Of a DNA stretch of 64,000 nucleotides, positions 31,562 through 40,238 are shown one piece after another. The DNA is from an uncultured Sphingomonas sp. (GTDB lineage: Bacteria; Pseudomonadota; Alphaproteobacteria; Sphingomonadales; Sphingomonadaceae): NCBI GenBank assembly GCA_946482655.1, contig CAMLSA010000004.1, positions 1 to 64,000 of the forward strand. Reading direction: 5' to 3'. The position numbers and the translations under genes are program-made. Under the pieces are notes generated by a model. The model was given only the letters and a program-made list of their open reading frames with translations, had not been told where the DNA came from and did no database searches. The stretch's first letter is position 1. Every line of letters starts with the position of its first letter.

Positions 31562-32652
31562 TCGGCCCCGATCCCCGCGAGGATGGCCGGCCTGTCCTGA
31601 TCACCGGCGGCGCCGGCTTCATCGGGTCGAATATCGCCGATCGCCTCGCCGTTGCGGGACATGATGTCCTGGTCTACGACAGCCTCGTCCGACCCGGGGT
31701 CGAACGGAACCTCGCCTGGCTCCACGCGCGGCATCCCGGCCGGATCGCCACTTTGATCGCCGATGTGCGCGACGAGGACCGGCTCCGCGGCGCCGTAGCC
31801 GGCGCCAAGGCCGTGTACCATATGGCGGCCCAGGTCGCCGTCACGACCAGCCTGATCGATCCGGGCGACGACTTCGACGTCAACATCCGCGGCACGTTCA
31901 ATCTGCTCGAGGCGGTGCGGACCGAAGCTCCCGAAACTCCGCTCGTCTTCGCCTCGACCAACAAGGTGTATGGCGACTTGCGCGGCGTCCAGCTCATGCT
32001 CGACGAGGAGGGTTATCGCCCGATCGACGAGTTGCTGTTGCGACACGGCATCAATGAGGACCAGCCACTCGATTTCCACACGCCCTATGGCTGTTCCAAA
32101 GGGGCGGCCGACCAATATGTGCTAGATTATGCGCGCAGTTATGGATTGCGCGCGGCGGTGTTCCGGATGAGCTGCATCTATGGGCAACGCCAGATGGGAA
32201 CCGAAGACCAGGGCTGGGTCGCTCATTTCCTGATCCAGGCCTTGCTCGGCCGGCCGATTACCATCTATGGAAACGGCCATCAGGTTCGCGACATATTGGA
32301 CGTGTCGGACGCGGTGTCTGCCTATGTCGCCGCCTGGACCTATATCGACGATATTCGCGGCCGGGCCTATAATCTGGGCGGGGGCACAGCCAACGCGGTG
32401 AGCCTGCTGCGGCTGACCGACCATATCGGCCGGATGTTCGGTCATGAGGTGCGGGTCGATTTTGCCGACTGGCGCGCCGGCGACCAGCGCTATTTCGTGG
32501 CCGATACGCTGAAGGCCGAAGCCGAGCTCGCATTGGGACTGAAGACGCCCTGGCGGCTTGGCGTCGAGCGGCTCGCGCGCTGGCTTGCGGCCGAACGTGG
32601 CATAGCCTGGCCTGGCGCGGACACCGAACCTCTGGTGGCGGGCGTGCTGTGA
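31558..32652 (+). CDS. NAD-dependent epimerase (CDP-paratose 2-epimerase-like)
   Basis: This 364-residue extended SDR has GGAGFIGSN at the start, STNKVYGDL, and TPYGCSKGAADQYV with Tyr-x3-Lys. The segments RMSCIYGQRQMGTEDQGWVA and YNLGGGTANAVSLLRL closely recall CDP-paratose 2-epimerase (tyvelose pathway), more than UDP-galactose epimerase. Its exact NDP-sugar is uncertain. The ATG overlaps the previous stop (ATGA). Confidence 0.83.
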   Translation: MIGPDPREDGRPVLITGGAGFIGSNIADRLAVAGHDVLVYDSLVRPGVERNLAWLHARHPGRIATLIADVRDEDRLRGAVAGAKAVYHMAAQVAVTTSLIDPGDDFDVNIRGTFNLLEAVRTEAPETPLVFASTNKVYGDLRGVQLMLDEEGYRPIDELLLRHGINEDQPLDFHTPYGCSKGAADQYVLDYARSYGLRAAVFRMSCIYGQRQMGTEDQGWVAHFLIQALLGRPITIYGNGHQVRDILDVSDAVSAYVAAWTYIDDIRGRAYNLGGGTANAVSLLRLTDHIGRMFGHEVRVDFADWRAGDQRYFVADTLKAEAELALGLKTPWRLGVERLARWLAAERGIAWPGADTEPLVAGVL

Positions 32653-33761
32653 AGCGGCCGTCGCGCGTCCTGATGACGGCCGATGCGGTCGGCGGTGTCT
32701 GGTCCTACGCGATCGACCTCGCGCGCGGCCTGACGGGCAAGGGCATCGAGGTGGATCTGGCGCTGCTCGGGCCCGCACCCGATGCGAAGCAGATCCGGGC
32801 GGCGCGGGCGATCGAAGGGCTTCAGCTGATCGTCACGGACGCCGAGCTCGACTGGCTGTCCGATGGCCCCGCGGACGTGGCCCGGTCGGCAGCATCCATC
32901 CGCGATCTTCTCGACAGGCGCGGCGCCGACATCCTCCATCTCAACAGCCCGGCACTCGCCGCGGAAGTGGGCTTCGACCTCCCTGTCTTGGCCGGCGCGC
33001 ACAGCTGCCTCGGAAGCTGGTGGGATGCGGTGCGGGGGGATGCGTTGCCGGCCGACTTCGCCTGGCGCGACCGTCAGCACGGGCAAGGGCTTCGCCGTGC
33101 CGACCTCGTGGCCGCGCCGTCGCGGGCCTTCGCTGAAGTCACCCGTGAACGCCATCATCTTAGGGAAATGCCCGAGGTGATTCACAACGGCCGCAAGGCA
33201 CTGGCCTCCAATCCGTCGGTGATGCACGACTTCGCCTTCACGGCCGGCCGTCTGTGGGATGAGGGAAAGAACCTCCTTACCCTCGATCGGGCGGCGGCGC
33301 GGCTGGCGGTACCCTTGAAGGCGGCGGGTGCGTGTCAGGCGCCGCATGGCGGCCAGGCGCGGTTTGAACATCTATGCTGCCTTGGGCAGATCGGCGAGGC
33401 CGAGTTGGGGTCTATCCTCGCGGCTCGTCCGGTCTTTGCCTCCGCCGCGATCTACGAGCCGTTCGGGCTTGCGGTACTCGAAGCCGCGGCGGCCGGTTGC
33501 CCGCTCGTCCTGTCCGACATCCCGACCTTTCGCGAATTGTGGGACGGCGCCGCGACCTTCGTCGCAGCCGATGACGATCGTGGCTTCGCCGGCGCGATCG
33601 ACCGACTGATCTCCGACAGTGCACTGCGGCTCGCCTGCGGTCACGACGCCCGGAGGCGCGCGCGGCGCTTTTCCCTGGAGAATATGACCGAACAGGTGGT
33701 CGCGGCTTATGGCGCGCTGCTGAGCCGCACTCTGCCGGCGGCGGGGAAGGCGGCGGCATGA
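32649..33761 (+). CDS. Glycosyltransferase family 4
   Basis: This is a 370-residue GT-B protein starting at a GTG in a GTGA overlap. The N-terminal domain has DAVGGVWSYAIDLARGLTGK, the acceptor-side signature; the C-terminal domain has AGRLWDEGKNLLTLDRAAAR and the donor motif YEPFGLAVLEAAAAGCPLVL with the paired Glu. It is soluble with no signal. It probably builds the glycan of this locus. Confidence 0.87.
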   Translation: MKRPSRVLMTADAVGGVWSYAIDLARGLTGKGIEVDLALLGPAPDAKQIRAARAIEGLQLIVTDAELDWLSDGPADVARSAASIRDLLDRRGADILHLNSPALAAEVGFDLPVLAGAHSCLGSWWDAVRGDALPADFAWRDRQHGQGLRRADLVAAPSRAFAEVTRERHHLREMPEVIHNGRKALASNPSVMHDFAFTAGRLWDEGKNLLTLDRAAARLAVPLKAAGACQAPHGGQARFEHLCCLGQIGEAELGSILAARPVFASAAIYEPFGLAVLEAAAAGCPLVLSDIPTFRELWDGAATFVAADDDRGFAGAIDRLISDSALRLACGHDARRRARRFSLENMTEQVVAAYGALLSRTLPAAGKAAA

Positions 33762-34870
33762 AGATCGCCTATTTCACCCATTCGCTAATGTCCTGCTGGA
33801 ATCATGGCAACGCCCATTTTCTGCGCGGCGTGTTGAGCGAGTTGCAGGCACGCGGCCATCAGGCCGTCGCCTTCGAGCAGAAAGGCAATTGGAGCCTCGC
33901 CAATCTGGTCGCCGATCACGGCATGGCCGGCCTCGAACCCTTCATCAACGCCTATCCCGAGCTGCGCACGCGCAGCTACAAGGCCGGTGCGTCCGTCGAT
34001 CCCCTGGTGGATGCTGCGGATCTCGTGATCGTGCATGAATGGAACAATCCCAAGCTGGTCGCGTCGGTCGGCGAGGCGCGCAAGCGTGGCGGGCGGTTCA
34101 CCTTGCTGTTTCACGATACCCATCATCGCGCTGTCAGCGACGCGGAGGCGATCCGGGCCTTCGATCTTTCGGGCTATGATGGTGTGCTGGCTTTCGGAGA
34201 GGCGCTGTCGGAGGTCTACCGCAGCTGGGGCTGGGCGGGGCGGGTCTGGACCTGGCACGAGGCCGCCGACATACGCCTCTTCCATCCGCCCGAGCGGGAG
34301 AAGCCACGTGAGGGATTGGTGTGGATCGGCAATTGGGGCGATGACGAGCGCTCGGCCGAGCTCGAAGATTTCCTATTCGCGCCGGCCCGCGCCGCGGGAC
34401 TGCCGCTCGACGTACACGGCGTGCGCTATCCGCCTCAGGCAGTCGCGACGATAAAGCGATACGACGCGCGCTACCATGGCTGGGCCGCCAATGCCGCCGC
34501 GCCGGAACTGTTCGCACGCCATCTCGCCACCGTCCATGTGCCGCGGCGCTATTATGCGACGCTGCTGCCAGGCATCCCTACCATTCGCATGTTCGAGGCG
34601 CTCGCCTGCGGCATCCCGCTTGTCTCGGCGCCGTGGGATGATGCCGAGGGCCTCTTCCGCCCGGGGTCGGATTATCTGGTGGCCCGCAGCGGCGAGGAGA
34701 TGACCGCGCATCTGCGCGCCATCGCCGCCGATCCCGCTCTGCGCCGATCGCTCGTCGACCATGGGCTGGAGACGATCCGTGCGCGTCACAGCTGCGCGCA
34801 TCGCGTGAACGAGCTGCTCGGGATCATTGCGGATCTCACCGCCCCCGCATCGGCAAGGAGCGTTGGATGA
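33758..34870 (+). CDS. CgeB-like glycosyltransferase (first of three)
   Basis: This is a 370-residue GT-B-like protein. It starts MKIAYFTHSLMSCWNHGNAH, has VIVHEWNNPKLVASVGEARK in the first half and HVPRRYYATLLPGIPTIRMF then EALACGIPLVSAPWDDAEGL in the donor-binding half, the CgeB/GT1-like signature. Two relatives follow directly with similar openings. ATGA overlap with the upstream gene. Confidence 0.82.
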   Translation: MKIAYFTHSLMSCWNHGNAHFLRGVLSELQARGHQAVAFEQKGNWSLANLVADHGMAGLEPFINAYPELRTRSYKAGASVDPLVDAADLVIVHEWNNPKLVASVGEARKRGGRFTLLFHDTHHRAVSDAEAIRAFDLSGYDGVLAFGEALSEVYRSWGWAGRVWTWHEAADIRLFHPPEREKPREGLVWIGNWGDDERSAELEDFLFAPARAAGLPLDVHGVRYPPQAVATIKRYDARYHGWAANAAAPELFARHLATVHVPRRYYATLLPGIPTIRMFEALACGIPLVSAPWDDAEGLFRPGSDYLVARSGEEMTAHLRAIAADPALRRSLVDHGLETIRARHSCAHRVNELLGIIADLTAPASARSVG

Positions 34871-35955
34871 AGATTGCCTTTTACGGATCGAGCCTGCTGT
34901 CGTCCTATTGGAATGGCGCCGCCACCTATTATCGCGGCATGCTCAAGGCGCTGGCCGCGCGCGGCTACCGGATCAGCTTCTACGAACCCGACGCGTTCGA
35001 CCGGCAACTGCACCGGGACATCGATCCGCCCGGCTGGGCGCGTTCCGTGGTCTATCCCGCTACTGTGGCTGCGCTCCGACAGGTCCTGGACGAGGCGGCG
35101 GACGCCGACATCGTCGTCAAGGCGAGCGGAGTCGGCGTGTTCGACACCGAGCTGCTCGAGGGCCTGCTGGCCCGCCGCCGCCCCGGCACGCTGCAGATAT
35201 TCTGGGATGTCGACGCCGCGGCGACCCTCGACGAGATGCGGGGCGACGCCGATCATCCGGTACGGCGCGCCTTGCCCGCGCTCGATCTGGTGCTCACCTA
35301 CGGCGGAGGGCCGCCGGTCGTCGACGCCTATCGGGGCTTTGGGGCCGCGACCTGCGTGCCGGTCTACAATGCGCTCGATCCGGAGACCCATTTCCCGGTC
35401 GGGCCGGATCCGCGCTTCGCGTGCGACCTGGCCTTTCTCGGCAACCGGCTGCCCGACCGCGAAGCCCGTGTCGGCGAGTTCTTCCTGAAGCCGGCGGGCC
35501 TGCTTTCCGATCGCCGCTTCCTGATCGGCGGCAATGGGTGGGAGACGGGGGCGATGGCGCCCAATGTCCGCCATCACGGCCACGTCTACACGGCCGAGCA
35601 CAATGCCTTCAACTGCACTCCGCTCGCGGTGCTCAACATTGCCCGCGACAGCATGGCGGCAGTCGGCTTCTCACCCGCGACGCGCGTGTTCGAAGCGGCC
35701 GGGGCGGGGGCATGCCTGATCACCGACCGATGGGAGGGTATCGAGATGTTCCTGACGCCCGGCAGCGAAGTGCTCGTCGCCCGCGACGGCCAGGACGTCG
35801 CCGAACTGCTGGCGGGGCTCACCCTCGAAGGAGCGCGAGCGATCGGCGGCGGCGCGCTTGAGCGCGTTCGGACCGAGCACAGCTACGATCTGCGCGCCGC
35901 ACAGGCCGACCGGTTGTTCCGCGAGCAGCTTGCCCGGCAGCGGGTGCCGGCATGA
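34867..35955 (+). CDS. CgeB-like glycosyltransferase (second of three)
   Basis: This is a 362-residue protein opening MKIAFYGSSLLSSYWNGAAT, with LQIFWDVDAAATLDEMRGD and LVLTYGGGPPVVDAYRGFGA in the first half and LNIARDSMAAVGFSPATRVF, then EAAGAGACLITDRWEGIEMF in the C-terminal CgeB-type domain. The FWDVDAAATLDE and TYGGGPPV segments parallel FYDIDTPVTLARL and SFTGGPTL in the third copy, so the two are closer to each other than to the first. Confidence 0.83.
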   Translation: MKIAFYGSSLLSSYWNGAATYYRGMLKALAARGYRISFYEPDAFDRQLHRDIDPPGWARSVVYPATVAALRQVLDEAADADIVVKASGVGVFDTELLEGLLARRRPGTLQIFWDVDAAATLDEMRGDADHPVRRALPALDLVLTYGGGPPVVDAYRGFGAATCVPVYNALDPETHFPVGPDPRFACDLAFLGNRLPDREARVGEFFLKPAGLLSDRRFLIGGNGWETGAMAPNVRHHGHVYTAEHNAFNCTPLAVLNIARDSMAAVGFSPATRVFEAAGAGACLITDRWEGIEMFLTPGSEVLVARDGQDVAELLAGLTLEGARAIGGGALERVRTEHSYDLRAAQADRLFREQLARQRVPA

Positions 35956-37046
35956 CCGCGCCGATGCGCCTCGTCGTCCTCGGGCTCAGCCTCTCCTCTT
36001 CCTGGGGAAACGGGCATGCGACGACCTATCGGGCCCTCCTGTCCGCCTTCGCCGCGCGGGGACACGACATATTGTTCCTCGAGCGGGATGTGCCCTGGTA
36101 CGCTGGGCATCGCGACCTCGCCGGACCCGAATATTGCCGCCTGGCCTTCTATTCGGACTTGTCCGATCTTCGCCGCTGGAGCGGTGAAATCGCCGCCGCG
36201 GACGCGGTGATTGTCGGCTCCTATGTTCCCGAGGGAATCCTGGTCGGCCGCTTCGTGCAGGATGTCGCGGAGGGCGTGACCGCCTTCTACGACATCGATA
36301 CGCCCGTGACTCTGGCTAGGCTCGAACGCGGCGAGCATGAATATTTGAACCCCGAGCTGATCCGCGATTACGATCTCTATCTGTCCTTCACCGGCGGTCC
36401 GACCCTGAATCTCATCGAAGAGCGCTATGGCTCGCCGGCCGCACGGGCGCTCTATTGCTCGGTCGATCCGGAAATATACCGGATGCTGGATGTCCCCAAG
36501 CGCTGGGATCTGTCCTATCTTGGCACCTATAGCCCGGATCGCCAGCCGATGCTCGATCAGCTGCTGATCGAGCCCGCGCGCGCCTTGCCGCACATGCGCT
36601 TCGTCGTGGCCGGGCCGCAATATCCGGGCGACATCGATTGGCCCGCCAATGTCGAGCGGATCGAGCATCTCCCGCCCCCAGACCATGCCGCCTTCTACAA
36701 CGCGTCGCGCTATACGCTCAACGTTACCCGCACCGATATGATCAAGGCCGGCTGGTCACCCTCGGTGCGCCTGTTCGAGGCGGCGGCCACAGCGACGCCG
36801 ATCATCTCCGACGTCTGGCCCGGCATCGGCGACCTGTTCGACCCCGGCCGCGACATCATTCTCGCCGAGCGCGCCGACCGGGTGATCCGCACCCTGGCGC
36901 GCGATCATGACGTGCTCGGCCGGGCGGGCCGCGCGCGCGTTCTCGGGGCCCACACCTCGGCACATCGCGCGGCGCAACTCGAATCCTATCTCGTCGAATC
37001 GGTCCGGCCCGTTGATGCCGTCCCCTTCGTCCAGAATGCCAGTTGA
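35952..37046 (+). CDS. CgeB-like glycosyltransferase (third of three)
   Basis: This is a 364-residue protein. It opens with LVVLGLSLSSSWGNGHATTY, has AFYDIDTPVTLARLERGEHE and ALYCSVDPEIYRMLDVPKRW, then LSYLGTYSPDRQPMLDQLLI and the C-terminal LNVTRTDMIKAGWSPSVRLF, EAAATATPIISDVWPGIGDL. This last block matches the CgeB C-terminal domain closely. ATGA overlap upstream and a 10-bp gap to the decarboxylase-like gene. Confidence 0.85.
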   Translation: MTAPMRLVVLGLSLSSSWGNGHATTYRALLSAFAARGHDILFLERDVPWYAGHRDLAGPEYCRLAFYSDLSDLRRWSGEIAAADAVIVGSYVPEGILVGRFVQDVAEGVTAFYDIDTPVTLARLERGEHEYLNPELIRDYDLYLSFTGGPTLNLIEERYGSPAARALYCSVDPEIYRMLDVPKRWDLSYLGTYSPDRQPMLDQLLIEPARALPHMRFVVAGPQYPGDIDWPANVERIEHLPPPDHAAFYNASRYTLNVTRTDMIKAGWSPSVRLFEAAATATPIISDVWPGIGDLFDPGRDIILAERADRVIRTLARDHDVLGRAGRARVLGAHTSAHRAAQLESYLVESVRPVDAVPFVQNAS

Positions 37047-37056
37047 GGAGCAGCGT

Positions 37057-38082
37057 ATGACCGACCCGACAGGCCCCATCACCCTCGTAGCAGGCGGCGC
37101 GGGCTTCATCGGCTCGCACCTGTGCAAGGCGCTGCTCGACCGCGGCGAGAGCGTGATCTGTCTCGACAATCTCCAGACATCGCGCCCCGTCAACCTGCGG
37201 CCGCTCGAACAATATACGGAGTTCAGCTTCGTCGAGGCCGACATCGTCAATCCGCTGCCGCTCGACATCCTTGAAAGGACAAGCCGGATCCGCCGGATCT
37301 ACAATCTCGCCTGCGCAGCATCGCCGCCGCAGTATCAGGCCGATCCCGAGCATACGATGCTGACCAACGTCGTCGGTACCGATCATCTCCTCCGGCTCGC
37401 GGAGCGGGCGGGGGCCCGGTTCCTGCTGAGCTCGACCAGCGAGGTCTATGGCGATCCCGAGGAGCACCCTCAGCGCGAGGATTATCGCGGCTGGGTGAAC
37501 TGCACCGGCCCGCGCGCCTGTTATGACGAGGGTAAGCGCGCGGCGGAGGCGATGGCGTTCGATTTCGCGCGGATGGGGCGCGCCGAGGTCCGCGTGGCGC
37601 GCATCTTCAATACCTACGGTCCGCAGATGCACCCCGACGACGGGCGCGTGGTATCCAACCTTATCTGTCAGGCGCTGTCGGGCAGGGACATCACCATCTA
37701 TGGGGACGGCAGCCAGACGCGGAGCTTCTGCTATGTTTCCGACATGGTGGACGGGCTGATCGCGCTGATGGAGAGCGATCTCGAGCGGAACGAGCCGGTC
37801 AACCTGGGCAATCCGCTCGAGATCAGCGTCAATGAGCTGCTCCGCCACGTCATCGCGTTGACGGGATGCGATGCCCGGCTGGCCTACAAGGCGCTGCCGA
37901 TCGATGATCCGCGCCGCCGCAAGCCCGATATCAGCCGTGCCGAGCAGGCATTGGGCTGGCGTCCCAGGGTAGCCCTCGAAACCGGGCTGGCCGCCACCTG
38001 CGCCTGGTTCGCGGAGGAGATCAGCGACGCCCGGGGGGCCTGCGCGCCCGAGCCGGAGGCACTGCGCGTACCGGCGACCTGA
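37057..38082 (+). CDS. UDP-glucuronate decarboxylase-like NAD-dependent epimerase
   Basis: This is a 341-residue extended SDR with VAGGAGFIGSHLC at the start, IYNLACAASPPQYQADPEHT (the UXS signature), STSEVYGDPEEHPQ and ACYDEGKRAAEA with Tyr-x3-Lys, and ARIFNTYGPQMHPDDGRVVS. These match UDP-xylose synthase, which converts UDP-glucuronate to UDP-xylose. GAGGAG lies before the ATG. It is the last gene of the plus-strand operon and suggests a pentose in the product. Confidence 0.88.
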   Translation: MTDPTGPITLVAGGAGFIGSHLCKALLDRGESVICLDNLQTSRPVNLRPLEQYTEFSFVEADIVNPLPLDILERTSRIRRIYNLACAASPPQYQADPEHTMLTNVVGTDHLLRLAERAGARFLLSSTSEVYGDPEEHPQREDYRGWVNCTGPRACYDEGKRAAEAMAFDFARMGRAEVRVARIFNTYGPQMHPDDGRVVSNLICQALSGRDITIYGDGSQTRSFCYVSDMVDGLIALMESDLERNEPVNLGNPLEISVNELLRHVIALTGCDARLAYKALPIDDPRRRKPDISRAEQALGWRPRVALETGLAATCAWFAEEISDARGACAPEPEALRVPAT

Positions 38083-38147
38083 TCGGTGCTTGCCGATTGA
38101 TCCATGATAAAATGCTGAGATATTTGTATGGTTTTCGCCGCGCGGGG

Positions 38148-38172
38148 TGAACCGCGGGCAGCCTCGGCCGTT
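38148..38172 (+). promoter_or_regulatory. EcfG-like promoter candidate, one mismatch
   Basis: TGAAC at 38148-38152 (consensus GGAAC), 16 nt, then CGTT at 38169-38172, with the 67-residue gene starting 67 nt later. The full -10 and exact spacing favour a real site; the -35 has one mismatch. Confidence 0.4.
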
Positions 38173-38239
38173 GAGCGGGCTCAAGATTGTCTTGGACCAA
38201 TCCAGCTTTGCGCTGCATCTCCCAGGAAAGGACCCGACG

Positions 38240-38443
38240 ATGCCCCAACTCACCGGATTCGAGATCGCCAAGCGTGACGGCGACTATCTGATCCACTTCA
38301 ACATCGAAGGCAGCGAAACTATCGAGATCGTCGCCAGCTATGAGCAGATGGATCTGATCGCCGAGGAGATCGACCGCCAGCTGGACCGCGACGAGGAGCA
38401 GGCGCTCGAGGTCGAGGACGAAAGCGAGAACACCCGGTCCTGA
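38240..38443 (+). CDS. Small acidic protein of unknown function
   Basis: This 67-residue protein starts at the ATG at 38240 after an AGGAAAGG purine run. It has a short beta-like first half (FEIAKRDGDYLIHFNIEGSE) and a strongly acidic helical second half (DLIAEEIDRQLDRDEEQALE). Cytoplasmic. It has an EcfG-like promoter upstream and is convergent with the Crp/Fnr gene. No family is recognised. Confidence 0.65.
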   Translation: MPQLTGFEIAKRDGDYLIHFNIEGSETIEIVASYEQMDLIAEEIDRQLDRDEEQALEVEDESENTRS

Positions 38444-38464
38444 TCGTGGAATCGCGGCGTCGTC

Positions 38465-39193
38465 CTAATCGCTCGCGCTGACCCTGAGCGGCCGATAACT
38501 CACGAGGTCCGCCAGGCGTTGGCGATCCAGCAGGCGGACCATCCCGCCGCGAAGATCGATCAGCTCTTCCCGCCGCATCAGCTGGAGCGTCCGGTTTACG
38601 TGCACGCTGGTCAGTCCCAATATGTCGGCCAGCGCTTCCTGGGTCAGCGGCATGGGGAAACGCCCCTCCTCCGCGATACCCGCCTGGTCGAGCCGTTCGT
38701 GCATCTCGAGCAGCCAATCGCTCATCCGCTCATAGGCGTTGAACCTGCCCAGGCGCGCTATCTGGCGAAACAGGCACGCTTCCTCGAGGGCGCCGCCGCG
38801 GTCATAGGCTACCGTGAGCGCGGACTGGCCCGTATCGGGTTCCGCGGCGGGCGCGGAGATGATGCTGGCTTCGGTGAGCGTACCTATCGACGTCACCGCC
38901 AGCGGATTTTCCTGACGGCAATGACCGAAGATATCACCGGGCAGGAGCAGGCTGAGGATCTGACGGCGGCCATCGGAAAAGATCCGAGTGCGGCACATCC
39001 ATCCGCTCAGCACGATGGCCGGCTTCGGGTTGGGCTGGCCCTCGGCGATCAGTTCGCGATGGGCGCGGAGCCTCTGCGGGGTTCTGGCCGCCGCCTCCAG
39101 CAGCGCGATCTCGCTTTCGCCCAGCGGTGCCAGTCCGGACAGACGTGTGATGGCGGGCGGGCGGACCCGAGCCAAGGCGGGTTTGGAATTCAT
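38465..39193 (-). CDS. Crp/Fnr family transcriptional regulator
   Basis: This is a 242-residue protein. It has a cyclic-nucleotide-binding-like beta barrel (residues about 30-145, including ELIAEGQPNPKPAIVLSGWM and QILSLLLPGDIFGHCRQENP) and a C-terminal HTH_Crp (PMPLTQEALADILGLTSVHV, NRTLQLMRREELI). There is no N-terminal Cys cluster, so it is not an Fnr-type iron-sulfur sensor. The ATG at 39193 has GGAG six bases upstream; the longer frame to 39409 runs into the next gene. Ligand unknown. Confidence 0.88.
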   Translation of the reverse strand: MNSKPALARVRPPAITRLSGLAPLGESEIALLEAAARTPQRLRAHRELIAEGQPNPKPAIVLSGWMCRTRIFSDGRRQILSLLLPGDIFGHCRQENPLAVTSIGTLTEASIISAPAAEPDTGQSALTVAYDRGGALEEACLFRQIARLGRFNAYERMSDWLLEMHERLDQAGIAEEGRFPMPLTQEALADILGLTSVHVNRTLQLMRREELIDLRGGMVRLLDRQRLADLVSYRPLRVSASD

Positions 39194-39225
39194 GCTGGGC
39201 TCCACCATGGGCCCCCCGCCGTCAT

Positions 39226-39972
39226 TTAGACCACGCGGGCGGCCACCGCGTCCAGTGGGATCGTGATGATACAGGTTAAACCGCCGGGACGCAGATCGAA
39301 TGTCGACTCGGCGCCGAGCTGGTAAGGCAGCGCCTGCTCGATATATTCGCGCCCGAACCCACGGCGCAGAGGTGCGGCGCCGAGTACCGCGATGCCGCTC
39401 TCGGCCCACTCGAAGCGCAGCCTGTCCTCTCGAGTGGTCCAGCTTATCCGCAGGCGCGCCCGCGAATCGGTACCGGACAGCGTGCCGAACTTGATCGAGT
39501 TGGTAACGAGTTCGTGGACGGCGAGCGCGGCAAGTTGAGCAACCTCCTGGCCAATGCGGGTGTCGATGCCGTCAATCGCGATCGACGGGTCGTCGCCGAA
39601 CTGGAAGGCGGAGAGTTCGTCGCGAACCAGTTGCTCGAAATCCACCGTCACGCCCGACGAGACGGCCTGGAAGGACTGATAGCGCGAGATCGTATCGAGC
39701 CTGCCGCCAAAATGATCGGCGATATCCTCCAAGGAGCTGCCGCTTGCGACAGTGCGCGAAAATATCGAGCGGACGATGGCCAGGATGTTCCGGACGCGGT
39801 GCTGAAGTTCCGCCTGCAGCAGGGCTTCGCGTAGACTAGCGGCTCCCAGGCGTTTCTCGGTCTCGCACAGCGCGCGGTGGGCGGCCGTCAGTTGGACTTC
39901 CAGCGCCTCGCCCCCGCCGGAGGATGGCTTCGGATGGATCGATCCGGCTTCGGACGGAAAACTCTCACTCAC
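39226..39972 (-). CDS. HWE-family histidine kinase without a recognisable sensor domain
   Basis: This is a 248-residue protein. The GTG at 39972 is preferred because GGAAGGA lies eight bases upstream; the ATG at 40041 has no ribosome site. The first 50 residues are linker and coil. The HWE core follows: ELQHRVRNILAIVRSI with His58, LAALAVHELVTNSIKFGTLS (N-box), WAESG, and GREYIEQALPYQLGAESTFD. No PAS or membrane domain is seen, so its input must come from another protein. It is divergent from the second HWE kinase gene. Confidence 0.83.
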   Translation of the reverse strand: MSESFPSEAGSIHPKPSSGGGEALEVQLTAAHRALCETEKRLGAASLREALLQAELQHRVRNILAIVRSIFSRTVASGSSLEDIADHFGGRLDTISRYQSFQAVSSGVTVDFEQLVRDELSAFQFGDDPSIAIDGIDTRIGQEVAQLAALAVHELVTNSIKFGTLSGTDSRARLRISWTTREDRLRFEWAESGIAVLGAAPLRRGFGREYIEQALPYQLGAESTFDLRPGGLTCIITIPLDAVAARVV

Positions 39973-40238
39973 CCGATCGATCCTTCCGTCGCCCGAAGCG
40001 ATGGTCGCGGCTAAACGCAGATGTCTCGCAATGTGCCACATAACAGGTTAGGTAGCACGATCTATCGCGGTAATTTTCCGCCGGGTCGCCGAACCGGCGC
40101 CGAACTAAGGCGCGAGAGATGGTGCGCCACGAATATGCTCCCCCGCAACGAAACAACGATCGCAAGGGGCATCCCAGCCTAAAATTATAAGAGCCGATTC
40201 GCATTGCCGCGCGTTAAATGCGATGGACAGGGACCGGC

